Shown piece by piece: positions 6,971 to 13,087 of a stretch of DNA of 13,797 nt. The notes beneath the pieces are model-generated. The model did not search any database. It worked only from the letters and a program-made list of their open reading frames with translations, and was not told the DNA's origin. Made by a program: the position numbers and the translations under genes. Numbering within the stretch: the first letter of the stretch is position 1; each line of letters begins with the position of its first letter. Location: assembly GCA_964629965.1 (NCBI GenBank), contig CAZVRZ010000139.1, positions 1 to 13,797 on the forward strand. Reading direction: 5' to 3'. This stretch comes from CAZVRZ01 sp964629965 (GTDB taxonomy: Bacteria > Chloroflexota > Anaerolineae > Anaerolineales > UBA4823).

Positions 6971-7996
6971 ATGACTGATTTACAGACGCCTTCCGCCGAT
7001 CAGGCAATCGCTGGGCTGCAAGCCAGGATTGCCGAATTAGAAAGCGAGATGGTGGACCAGAACCTGCTCCTTGAGACGGTTATGGAGCATGGCACTACGC
7101 TGGAAAATGAGCTGATGGACCTGGTTGGCACGCTGACGCATGTTTCTGATGGCCTCGAACGCGGCGAGTTCGACCCGCAGCCTCTGGCTGACCTGGTAAA
7201 GCGGCCAGACGAGATGGGCCAGTTGGGACGCATGTTCATGATGATGGGGCATGAAGTGAATGCACGTGAGCGCCGCCTGCGCATGCTGAAGGTAGTCATC
7301 CCTGCCAGCGTCGCTCTCTCGGCAGAGAAGAACTTCAACCGCCTGCTGGAAGGCATCGTTATCGAAGCCCAGAAATTAGTCAACGCCGATGCCGGCACGC
7401 TTTACCTGCTGACCGAAGCGCAAAAATTGGAATTCGTCATTCTGCGCAACCAGAGCCTGGGCCTTGCCCTGGGCGGTGAGGATGGTAAACCAGTCACATC
7501 CCCGCCCATTGAAATATATGATGACCAAGGCCAGCCCAACGATCAAATTGTGGCTGCCTATGTAGTTCTCAACCGCGCCCGCGTGAACGTTCCCAATGTG
7601 TATGCCGATGACGGTTCACGCCAATTCGATCTATCTGACCTGAAAGCGTTTGACTTACAGAACAATTATCACACCGTATCCTTACTGTCCATTCCGCTGG
7701 AGGATGTCGGCGGAACGGTGGTGGGCGTTCTGCAGTTAATCAATGCTCAGGATCCTCAGACCGGCGCTCCGATCCCCTTTGTGCTCGATGATGTGTTGGA
7801 AACGCTGGTCATGCTGGCCTCTGCCGCCGTGAGCAGCTACCGCCGGGAAGAAGCCCTGCGCCGGGAGATCCAGGCTCTGCGCATCCAGATCGATTACACA
7901 CGCCAGGCGCAACAGGTCGAAGAGATCACCGGCTCAGAGTATTTCCGAGAGCTGCAACAGAAAGTGCAAGACCTGCGTAAGCGCAGAAACAGGTAA
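6971..7996 (+). CDS. Coiled coil-HAMP-like-GAF protein without catalytic output
   Basis: A 341-residue soluble protein. Residues about 11-55 form a coiled coil. Residues about 58-105 look like a cytoplasmic HAMP-type linker (RPDEMGQLGRMF at 78-89, compare DEIGHLGRTF in the phosphatase). A GAF domain spans about 120-290, with VSLLSIPLED and GVLQLIN as its last strands. The tail (about 291-341) is a charged helix, ending in ITGSEYFRELQQK and basic residues. A partial NKFDE motif of cyclic-nucleotide GAF domains is visible (Asn258, Phe270, Asp274), but Lys and Glu are replaced, so the ligand is uncertain. No GGDEF, EAL, cyclase, kinase or DNA-binding domain is present. An upstream in-frame ATG at 6878 lies inside the STAS gene and is rejected; ATG 6971 follows the previous stop by 7 nt. 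It is the last gene before the terminator and probably an adaptor or effector of the switch. Confidence 0.75.
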   Translation: MTDLQTPSADQAIAGLQARIAELESEMVDQNLLLETVMEHGTTLENELMDLVGTLTHVSDGLERGEFDPQPLADLVKRPDEMGQLGRMFMMMGHEVNARERRLRMLKVVIPASVALSAEKNFNRLLEGIVIEAQKLVNADAGTLYLLTEAQKLEFVILRNQSLGLALGGEDGKPVTSPPIEIYDDQGQPNDQIVAAYVVLNRARVNVPNVYADDGSRQFDLSDLKAFDLQNNYHTVSLLSIPLEDVGGTVVGVLQLINAQDPQTGAPIPFVLDDVLETLVMLASAAVSSYRREEALRREIQALRIQIDYTRQAQQVEEITGSEYFRELQQKVQDLRKRRNR

Positions 7997-7999
7997 ACA

Positions 8000-8028
8000 A
8001 AAAGCCCCGTCTCACGACGGGGCTTTTT
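8000..8028. terminator. Bidirectional intrinsic terminator between convergent units
   Basis: A 9-bp perfect stem AGCCCCGTC/GACGGGGCT (8003-8011 with 8016-8024) and a 4-nt loop are flanked by A residues on one side and T residues on the other. It can therefore stop transcription both of the GAF gene (stop at 7996) and of the convergent pilin gene (stop at 8046). Confidence 0.88.
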
Positions 8029-8045
8029 ATGATGAACAAACTAAT

Positions 8046-8198
8046 TTAGGTGGACAGCCCGGAAATAATGCGGCTGAACACGTTAGAAATCTGGCTACCG
8101 ACCAAGGCGAGAACGATAATCAAAACGACTGCTACCAAAACAATAATTAGGGCGTACTCGACCATACCCTGGCCTTTTTCTTTCGGTGCGAACAACAT
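8046..8198 (-). CDS. flp: Flp/Fap-type pilin, 50 residues
   Basis: A small gene translated here by hand from the minus strand. It encodes a basic, short N-terminal leader (MLFAPKEKGQG), then MVEYALIIVLVAVVLIIVL and a short polar tail ending in GLST. The sequence GQGMVEYA followed by an unbroken hydrophobic helix is the signature of Flp-type (type IVb) pilins. TadV/prepilin peptidase would cleave just before or within GMVEY, leaving the Glu that marks position 5 or so of mature type IV pilins. AAGGAG (8208-8213, minus strand) lies 9 nt before the ATG and decides between two adjacent ATGs; the one at 8203 is out of frame. No tad/cpa assembly gene is nearby, so it depends on machinery encoded elsewhere. 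It could serve adhesion, surface motility or DNA uptake. Confidence 0.9.
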   Translation of the reverse strand: MLFAPKEKGQGMVEYALIIVLVAVVLIIVLALVGSQISNVFSRIISGLST

Positions 8199-8207
8199 GG
8201 CATTAAT

Positions 8208-8213
8208 CTCCTT
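8208..8213 (-). promoter_or_regulatory. Ribosome-binding site of the pilin gene
   Basis: AAGGAG on the minus strand, 9 nt before the ATG whose first base is 8198. It supports this start over the out-of-frame ATG at 8203. Confidence 0.8.
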
Positions 8214-8251
8214 TCTGTATAAGATGGTTAGGTTTCGATCTAACTATACAT

Positions 8252-8257
8252 ATTATA
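8252..8257 (-). promoter_or_regulatory. Candidate -10 box of the pilin promoter
   Basis: A perfect TATAAT on the minus strand, 53 nt before the pilin ATG, inside the AT-rich 128-bp gap after the flavin oxidoreductase gene. The -35 region 17 bp upstream (about AGTCGT) is poor. No clear terminator was seen between the oxidoreductase stop and this box, so read-through from the upstream operon may also occur. Confidence 0.45.
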
Positions 8258-8326
8258 CCTGAATATTTCGAAAAACGACTTGACACTCTTGTAAGGTGGG
8301 TGACTGTTGGTGCCAAACTGAGCAGC

Positions 8327-9775
8327 TTATTTCTTTTTGATCTCGGCCAGGGAGGCAGCCTCCGGCAGGCTGCGGTAGTACCCGTCCAGGGGAAAACAGC
8401 CTGAGACCAGCCCGTGCCGGGGTGCGGTGGTGCAGTCGCTGAACGTGCGGCACAGGCGCTTGCGCTGCAAAGGCCGTCCCGCCAGCACATCCGCCGGCAG
8501 TTCGGGGTAGGCCAACACCATGCGCCCCAGCCCGATGAAGTCTGCCATTCCCCGGCGCAGCACGCCCTGAGCGGCGTTGGGCAGCCATTCTTGCAGGTAG
8601 GTGTAGGCCGTGCCGACCATTGCCAGACCGGGGAAGCGTTCCTTGAGTCGGGCGGTTACCAGGATGTGGCGCGCCACGCCCACTAGCGGATCTTCGGGCG
8701 GCAGGTAACCGTCCGAGGGTGGGAACAGGGCCGGGCGTTGGATGTGCGGGTTGTAATAGGGACTGCCGCCGGTGATATTGACCAGGGTGATCTCCAGCTC
8801 TTGCAGCACTTCCAGGAAAGCGATTGTTTCGCCTAGGTCGATGCGGGTCGGGTCATCTGCATCTGCACCGAAGGCATATGGGTACTGGCCGTTCTCGTCG
8901 CGGAAAGCCAACGGCTGCCCCACGCCGTCTGGCCCGGGGCGGAAGGGGATCAGGTCGAAGGCGCTCAGCCGCACGCCGATGCGCAGCCCAGGCGCCGCGC
9001 TGCGGATGCCAGAAACGATCTCGCGCAGGAAGCGGGTGCGGTTGGCGAAGCTGCCGCCGTAAGGCCCGGGCCGGCTGCGGGCGCTGAGAAATTCGTGTCC
9101 CAGGTAGCCGTGGCAGTGTTTGACATCCACGAAGTCGAAGCCGATCTGCTGCGCCTGGCGGGCGGCGCGCACGTAATCTGCGATCAGTGTTTCGATCTCG
9201 CCATCGCTCAGCACCGGGTGGGCCGGGTCGAGCGGGTAAATGCTTTCTAGCAGCGGGTGGTGGTAAAGGATCTTTGGCTCCAGCTTTTTGCCGTTGGGGC
9301 GCGAGAAGCGCCCGGAATGGGTGAGTTGCAGGCCCACCAGCAGGTCATGGCTGGCGCCGTGCTGTTCCTGGTGGGTTTTCACCAGCTTCTGGCGCAGGTT
9401 TTCCAGCGCGGCCAGGCTGTGCTCCTGGATGACCAATTGGTTGGGGTTGGCGCGGCCGTCCGGGCGCACCGCGGCCGCCTCGCAGCCCCAGATCAGCTTG
9501 GCGCCGCTGCGGGCAAAGTTCAACCAGCGGCGTTCGGTCTTTTCGCTAGGCAGGCCCTCTGCTGTGCCGTCCCAGCCTTCCATCGGCTGGATGCAGAAGC
9601 GGTTGCCGATCAGCTTGCCGTCGGGCAGGCGGAAAGGCTGCGCCAGCGGGCCGTCTGGCGCGGGCGGCACAACCTCGTCCAGCGGCAGGTCAATGCCCAG
9701 CGTATCCAGGTGCGCTTGCAGCTCCTGGACGGTGAGGAAATGCGCCATGCGGGGATAGGTGTGTATCATGTTCAT
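8327..9775 (-). CDS. Old Yellow Enzyme-family NADH:flavin oxidoreductase
   Basis: A 482-residue FMN-dependent TIM-barrel oxidoreductase. Visible OYE features are NRFCIQPMEGWDGTAEG (58-74, first strand and flavin contact), QLTHSGRFSRP (150-160), the substrate-anion and flavin segment KHCHGYLGHEFLS (219-231), IGVRLSAFD (266-274), GTAYTYLQEW (388-397, phosphate-binding region) and ADFIGLGRMVLAYPELP (411-427). The C-terminus has Cys442, Cys448 and Cys460. This recalls the iron-sulphur site of 2,4-dienoyl-CoA-reductase-type members, but the full four-Cys spacing is absent, as is the second flavin domain. ATG 9775 overlaps the SDR stop by 4 nt (ATGA). A longer in-frame reading to 9889 would run back into the SDR gene and is rejected; ATG 9769 is a close alternative. 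The substrate is probably an enone or unsaturated sugar-acid intermediate, inferred from the neighbours only. Confidence 0.85.
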   Translation of the reverse strand: MNMIHTYPRMAHFLTVQELQAHLDTLGIDLPLDEVVPPAPDGPLAQPFRLPDGKLIGNRFCIQPMEGWDGTAEGLPSEKTERRWLNFARSGAKLIWGCEAAAVRPDGRANPNQLVIQEHSLAALENLRQKLVKTHQEQHGASHDLLVGLQLTHSGRFSRPNGKKLEPKILYHHPLLESIYPLDPAHPVLSDGEIETLIADYVRAARQAQQIGFDFVDVKHCHGYLGHEFLSARSRPGPYGGSFANRTRFLREIVSGIRSAAPGLRIGVRLSAFDLIPFRPGPDGVGQPLAFRDENGQYPYAFGADADDPTRIDLGETIAFLEVLQELEITLVNITGGSPYYNPHIQRPALFPPSDGYLPPEDPLVGVARHILVTARLKERFPGLAMVGTAYTYLQEWLPNAAQGVLRRGMADFIGLGRMVLAYPELPADVLAGRPLQRKRLCRTFSDCTTAPRHGLVSGCFPLDGYYRSLPEAASLAEIKKK

Positions 9776-10551
9776 AACCTGTGCAAATGGAAGCCGCCGT
9801 CCACGCGGATCACTTCGCCGGTGGAGTAAGGCAGCAGCTCTTCGGCGATGGCTGCCACGGCTTTGCCCACGTCTGCGGGCTGTCCCCAACGCCGCAGCGG
9901 GAGGATGCCTTTCTCGTCGATCAGTTGATCGTACTTGTCTTTAACGCCCCCGGTCATATCGGTGGTGATGATGCCCGGTTGGATCTCGTAGACCCGGATG
10001 CCGTATTCGGCCAGCCGGTCGGCCCACAGCGCCGTCATCATGCTGATCCCGGCTTTGCTCAGGCAGTATTCGGCCCGCTGCGGGCTGCTGGCGAAGGCGC
10101 TGACCGAGGAAATATTGACGATTTGCGGTGTGTTGAGCACGCCTTGCTGGATCAGGGCGATCATGGTGTTGGCCACGTTCTGCGTCAGGAAGAACGGCCC
10201 CTTCAGGTTGATCCGCAGCACTTCGTCGTAGCTGTCTTCGCTGACCTGCAGCATATCTGTGCGCTGGCGGGGTGCCATGCCGGCGTTGTTAACCAGCAGG
10301 TCGATGCGTTGGTAGGTCTTCAGTGTTTCTTCTAGCAGGTGTTCGCGCCCAGCCTGCTCGCCGATGTCGGCCCGGATGGGGTGCGCCTCGCCGCCTGCCT
10401 GGCTGACCAGCGTGGCGGCTTGCTCGGCAGCGGCCTGGTCGCAGCGATAGTTCAGGGCGATGCGCCAGCCGCGCTCGGCCAGTGCCAGCGCAATGCCGCG
10501 CCCAATGCCGCGACCCGCGCCGGTGATCAGGGCAACCTTCGGTGTAGGCAT
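9772..10551 (-). CDS. Short-chain dehydrogenase/reductase (SDR)
   Basis: A 259-residue classical SDR. The NAD(P)-binding TGAGRGIG motif is at 10-17, NNAG at 88-91, the active-site Asn in RIN at 114, Ser148/Ser149 in ISS, and Tyr162-x3-Lys166 (YCLSK). The C-terminal GEVIRVDGG (245-253) is typical of the FabG/KduD-like branch. All catalytic residues are intact. The ATG at 10551 is chosen because GGAGGA lies 6 nt upstream, inside the end of the GH88 gene; a longer in-frame version would begin inside that gene. It starts 2 nt after the GH88 stop and overlaps the next gene by 4 nt. Such enzymes are often labelled 3-oxoacyl-ACP reductase, but next to GH88 it more likely oxidises or reduces a sugar-acid intermediate, as KduD does. 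That role is inferred. Confidence 0.88.
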   Translation of the reverse strand: MPTPKVALITGAGRGIGRGIALALAERGWRIALNYRCDQAAAEQAATLVSQAGGEAHPIRADIGEQAGREHLLEETLKTYQRIDLLVNNAGMAPRQRTDMLQVSEDSYDEVLRINLKGPFFLTQNVANTMIALIQQGVLNTPQIVNISSVSAFASSPQRAEYCLSKAGISMMTALWADRLAEYGIRVYEIQPGIITTDMTGGVKDKYDQLIDEKGILPLRRWGQPADVGKAVAAIAEELLPYSTGEVIRVDGGFHLHRL

Positions 10552-10553
10552 GC

Positions 10554-11777
10554 TTAATCCTCCAATGCCAGGGCCTTGGCCAGCGCCTCGACGAAAAAGT
10601 AGTCGCCCCACATCACGCTCTCATCCACGCCCAGGCCCTTGCGCTGGTGGTAGATGCCGTGTTTGAGGATGCCTTCCCAGCCGGGCGTGGTGCAGGCCAG
10701 GTAATCCGGCGAACAGAGCGTATCCAGGATGGTGAGCGCGGCCCGGCGGTATTTCTGCGCATAGTCATTGTCTGGCACCAGCATGCTCAGGTTGAGTAGG
10801 CCGCTGGCGGCAATGGCTGCTGCCGAGCTTTCCGGCACCGGCCGCGGGTCGTTCCAGTCGTTGGGTGGGATGCCTGGGCCAAAGGGCGTGCCTGGGCCAA
10901 AGGGCGTGCCTGGGCCAAAGGGCATGCCTGGGCCAAAGGGCGCTTCCACTTCAAACGAGGTCTTCTCCAGGTAGTAATCTGCGCACTGCCGGGCGGTTTC
11001 CAGAAAGCGCCGGTCACCCGTCATCTGGTAGACCGTGCCAAAGCCGTAGAGCGCCCAGCTTTGGCCGCGCGCCCAGGCTGAGTCGCCCCGCCAGCCCTGG
11101 TGGGTGGATTGGCGCAGGAATTCCCCGCTCTCCAGGTTGAACAAGCCTTCGTGCGCTGTGCTGCCGTCGCCGCGCACCAGTGTCCGGCGAGTGGTCAGGC
11201 AGTGCTGCAGGCCCTTCTGCAGCAGCGCGGCGTCGTTGCTCTGCTGAGCGGCGTAGAGCAGGATGCCCACGTTCATCATGATATCGATGAACAGCGAGTC
11301 CGGCGCCACAAAGGAGCGCAGGTACTGTCCTTTTTCCATGAAACGCAGGCCCATGGTCTGCCCGGCCTCGATCACCACCCGCCGGGCAGCCTCCTTTTCC
11401 TCGCCTTCTGGGCTCAGGTCGTGCCAGTTTTTCCAGGTGTGCCAGAACAGAAAGCCCAGATCGTGTACGCTGCGGTCGAAGCGTCGTTCCACGATCAGGC
11501 GCGAATACTGCTCGGCGTGCTTGCGCCAGGCCGGGTCGCCGCCGTGTTGGTAAAAGACCCACATCATGCCGCCCAAGAAGCCCTCGCACCAGTTCGTCCA
11601 GCGGTGGCTCAGGTCACCGGGTTGGGTTGGATCGTCAACCAGCCATTTGCCCCCTTCGGTGACCATGGGCAGGGCTTGCGGGTGAGCGGTGATCAGCTTC
11701 TCGACCTGTGCCTGGGCGAAAGACAGGGCCTTTTGCAGGCGTGCTTGCTGACCAGGTTCCAATCCGATCCTGTGCAT
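10554..11777 (-). CDS. GH88 unsaturated glucuronyl/uronyl hydrolase-like enzyme
   Basis: A 407-residue (alpha/alpha)6-barrel enzyme of glycoside hydrolase family 88. Family members hydrate the 4,5-unsaturated uronic acid at the non-reducing end of lyase products, releasing the sugar. Matches include RWTNWCEGFLGGMMW (59-73), VHDLGFLFW (104-112, Asp106 as the first catalytic-type Asp), FIDIMMNV (163-170, Asp165 as the second), RGDSAWARGQSWALYGF (230-246), ESSAAAIAASGLL (316-328) and MWGDYFFVEAL (389-399). No signal peptide is visible, so it is probably cytoplasmic and acts on imported disaccharides. An in-frame insert of four PFGPGx units (280-303) sits in a loop before NDWNDP. ATG 11777 follows a purine-rich GGGGGTAGGG and the upstream stop by 16 nt; a GTG at 11789 is an alternative start. 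It could instead belong to the related GH105 group. Confidence 0.85.
   Translation of the reverse strand: MHRIGLEPGQQARLQKALSFAQAQVEKLITAHPQALPMVTEGGKWLVDDPTQPGDLSHRWTNWCEGFLGGMMWVFYQHGGDPAWRKHAEQYSRLIVERRFDRSVHDLGFLFWHTWKNWHDLSPEGEEKEAARRVVIEAGQTMGLRFMEKGQYLRSFVAPDSLFIDIMMNVGILLYAAQQSNDAALLQKGLQHCLTTRRTLVRGDGSTAHEGLFNLESGEFLRQSTHQGWRGDSAWARGQSWALYGFGTVYQMTGDRRFLETARQCADYYLEKTSFEVEAPFGPGMPFGPGTPFGPGTPFGPGIPPNDWNDPRPVPESSAAAIAASGLLNLSMLVPDNDYAQKYRRAALTILDTLCSPDYLACTTPGWEGILKHGIYHQRKGLGVDESVMWGDYFFVEALAKALALED
10558..10563 (-). promoter_or_regulatory. Ribosome-binding site that sets the SDR start
   Basis: GGAGGA on the minus strand, within the last codons of the GH88 gene and 6 nt before the ATG at 10551. 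It rejects the longer reading that starts at 10611. Confidence 0.8.
10871..10942 (-). repeat. Four tandem 18-bp repeats inside the GH88 gene
   Basis: The + strand unit TGCCTGGGCCAAAGGGCG occurs exactly four times head to tail with one G-to-A difference, in the last base of copy 3. Because 18 is a multiple of three the frame is kept, giving PFGPG(M/T/T/I) four times. The near-identity suggests recent slippage expansion. Confidence 0.95.
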
Positions 11778-11793
11778 CCCTACCCCCACTGTT

Positions 11794-13062
11794 TCATTCG
11801 GTTTTATGCAGGTGCTGCGCGGCCAGGAACGACAGACCCCGTTCGGTCAATTCCCAGGCGGTGCGGTTGGTCGAGTCGAATTTGTCCACGAAGTTCAATT
11901 CCAGGTCGGCCATTTGCCCGCTGGCGATCACATCTTCTTTGGTGCGGAAGTAATCCAGGATGTCGGACGGGTGGGTGCGCTGCGCATCGATCTCGTAGTC
12001 GCCGCCTTCGTGCTTGGCGGAGATATTGGCCACGTGCCCGGCCAGTTCCAGCAGCTCAGCGCGGCGGTTGTATGGCTGGCGCACAATGTTCCTGGCGCAT
12101 TCGGTGATATGGTGCTCGAAGCGCACCACCTCTTCGAAGCCCAATCCTTTGCGCACCTGGGCGGTGATCTCCAGCGTTTCGTTGTTCACCGAGTTGCTCC
12201 AGTTGAAACCGATCAGCGGCGAAGTGCCGTCTGCGCGGGCGAACAGCTTGGCGCCCAGCAGGGTCCACAGCGCACCATAGGGATTGTCGTTGCCCATGAA
12301 GACCGATATCTTGAACTCGATATCTACGCCGATCTTGTACAGCAGGTAGGCCGCCAGAACGGTGCCCGGGTTGATATTCAGCACCTGCTGCACCCCAAAA
12401 TTCGTGTAGTAGTAAAGGAACTCATCCAGCCATTTCAGCGGATAGTGGTTCGGCTGGCCGATGCCGCCGAAGTAACCGGTGATCGTCTCCGGCCCGTTCA
12501 GGTGGATGTTGGAGCCGTCCGTACCCTTGGTGTCCAGCGTCTCCACCAGGCTGGCACCGATGATCTGCATGGCGGCGGCAATAGCAGGCAGGTCGCCATC
12601 GTTCTCCTGTTCTTTCATCTTGCGCACCTGGATAAAGCGCCCCGGCATCAATGTTTGCTGTTCGATGGCCCGCCGGGCGATGGTGATCAGCCAGGGGAAG
12701 TACTGCAAGGAGCTGATCTCCAGCGTAACGGCGAAGTCGTCCAGGAATTGCTGCTGCTCGGCTTTCTCTCCCAGCACTTTGCGCCGGTAATCTGCCACTG
12801 AGATGAAGGCGCCTCGCTCGCGCTGTTCCTGCAGCCATTCCAGTTCTTTCAGGTAAGCCGGCTGAGTCTGCTGGACGCGCGCCAGCAGATTGGGCAGGCG
12901 GCGCGCCTCGGCCGCTTTGCGATTGATCGTCTCTGGGTCGCCGTATTTGGCCACTACTTCCAAGATGTCGTTGACCACCCGCGTATTGGGATCGAGCAGC
13001 AGCGCGTTGATCTCTTCCAGGCGGGCAGCCGGAATTTGTATTTTTTTTCTTATATCAGTCAT
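11794..13062 (-). CDS. Unrecognised conserved-looking 422-residue protein
   Basis: I do not recognise this family. The protein is soluble, with no signal peptide or membrane segment. The N-terminal ~100 residues are helical and charged. The middle (about 155-300) alternates helices and strands with motif-like stretches that resemble a catalytic barrel: DTKGTDGSNIHLNGPETITG (177-196), GIGQPNHYPLKW (200-211), NINPGT (229-234) and FMGNDNPYGA (255-264). The stretch RFEHHITECARNIVRQPYNR (314-333) is rich in His, Glu and Arg, as expected of an active or ligand site, and is followed by SAKHEGGDYE (348-357). The ATG at 13062 has an AGGAA-type site upstream. The gene lies 25 nt after the PanB-like gene and 16 nt before GH88, so a metabolic role in the same pathway is likely. 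A stretch of eight A residues lies just after the start. Confidence 0.7.
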   Translation of the reverse strand: MTDIRKKIQIPAARLEEINALLLDPNTRVVNDILEVVAKYGDPETINRKAAEARRLPNLLARVQQTQPAYLKELEWLQEQRERGAFISVADYRRKVLGEKAEQQQFLDDFAVTLEISSLQYFPWLITIARRAIEQQTLMPGRFIQVRKMKEQENDGDLPAIAAAMQIIGASLVETLDTKGTDGSNIHLNGPETITGYFGGIGQPNHYPLKWLDEFLYYYTNFGVQQVLNINPGTVLAAYLLYKIGVDIEFKISVFMGNDNPYGALWTLLGAKLFARADGTSPLIGFNWSNSVNNETLEITAQVRKGLGFEEVVRFEHHITECARNIVRQPYNRRAELLELAGHVANISAKHEGGDYEIDAQRTHPSDILDYFRTKEDVIASGQMADLELNFVDKFDSTNRTAWELTERGLSFLAAQHLHKTE

Positions 13063-13087
13063 GTCTTTTTCCTGTCGCGTCTGGTAT

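Noticed and set aside
8050..8262. 70-codon open frame on the + strand
   Set aside because: It is antisense to the Flp pilin, which has a full signature and a ribosome site; the + frame is low-complexity and lacks a ribosome site.
8280..8285. Perfect TTGACA on the + strand
   Set aside because: No matching -10 at the right distance and no + strand gene downstream; it lies in the gap between two minus-strand genes.
9772..10551. Naming the SDR fabG or kduD
   Set aside because: The catalytic motifs are shared by the whole SDR superfamily and nothing in the sequence separates these names; context alone is not enough for a gene symbol.
11100..12107. Long open frame on the + strand (335 codons)
   Set aside because: It runs antisense across the end of the 422-residue gene and most of GH88; its composition is that of a shadow frame and it has no recognisable domain.
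11806..12801. Long open frame on the + strand (331 codons)
   Set aside because: It lies wholly opposite the 422-residue gene, has no ribosome site or family-like motifs, and is explained by high GC at third codon positions of the minus-strand gene.
11794..13062. Assignment of the 422-residue protein as a B12-dependent mutase subunit
   Set aside because: The general barrel-like pattern prompted the idea, but I could not match specific motifs and no cobalamin-binding partner gene is nearby.
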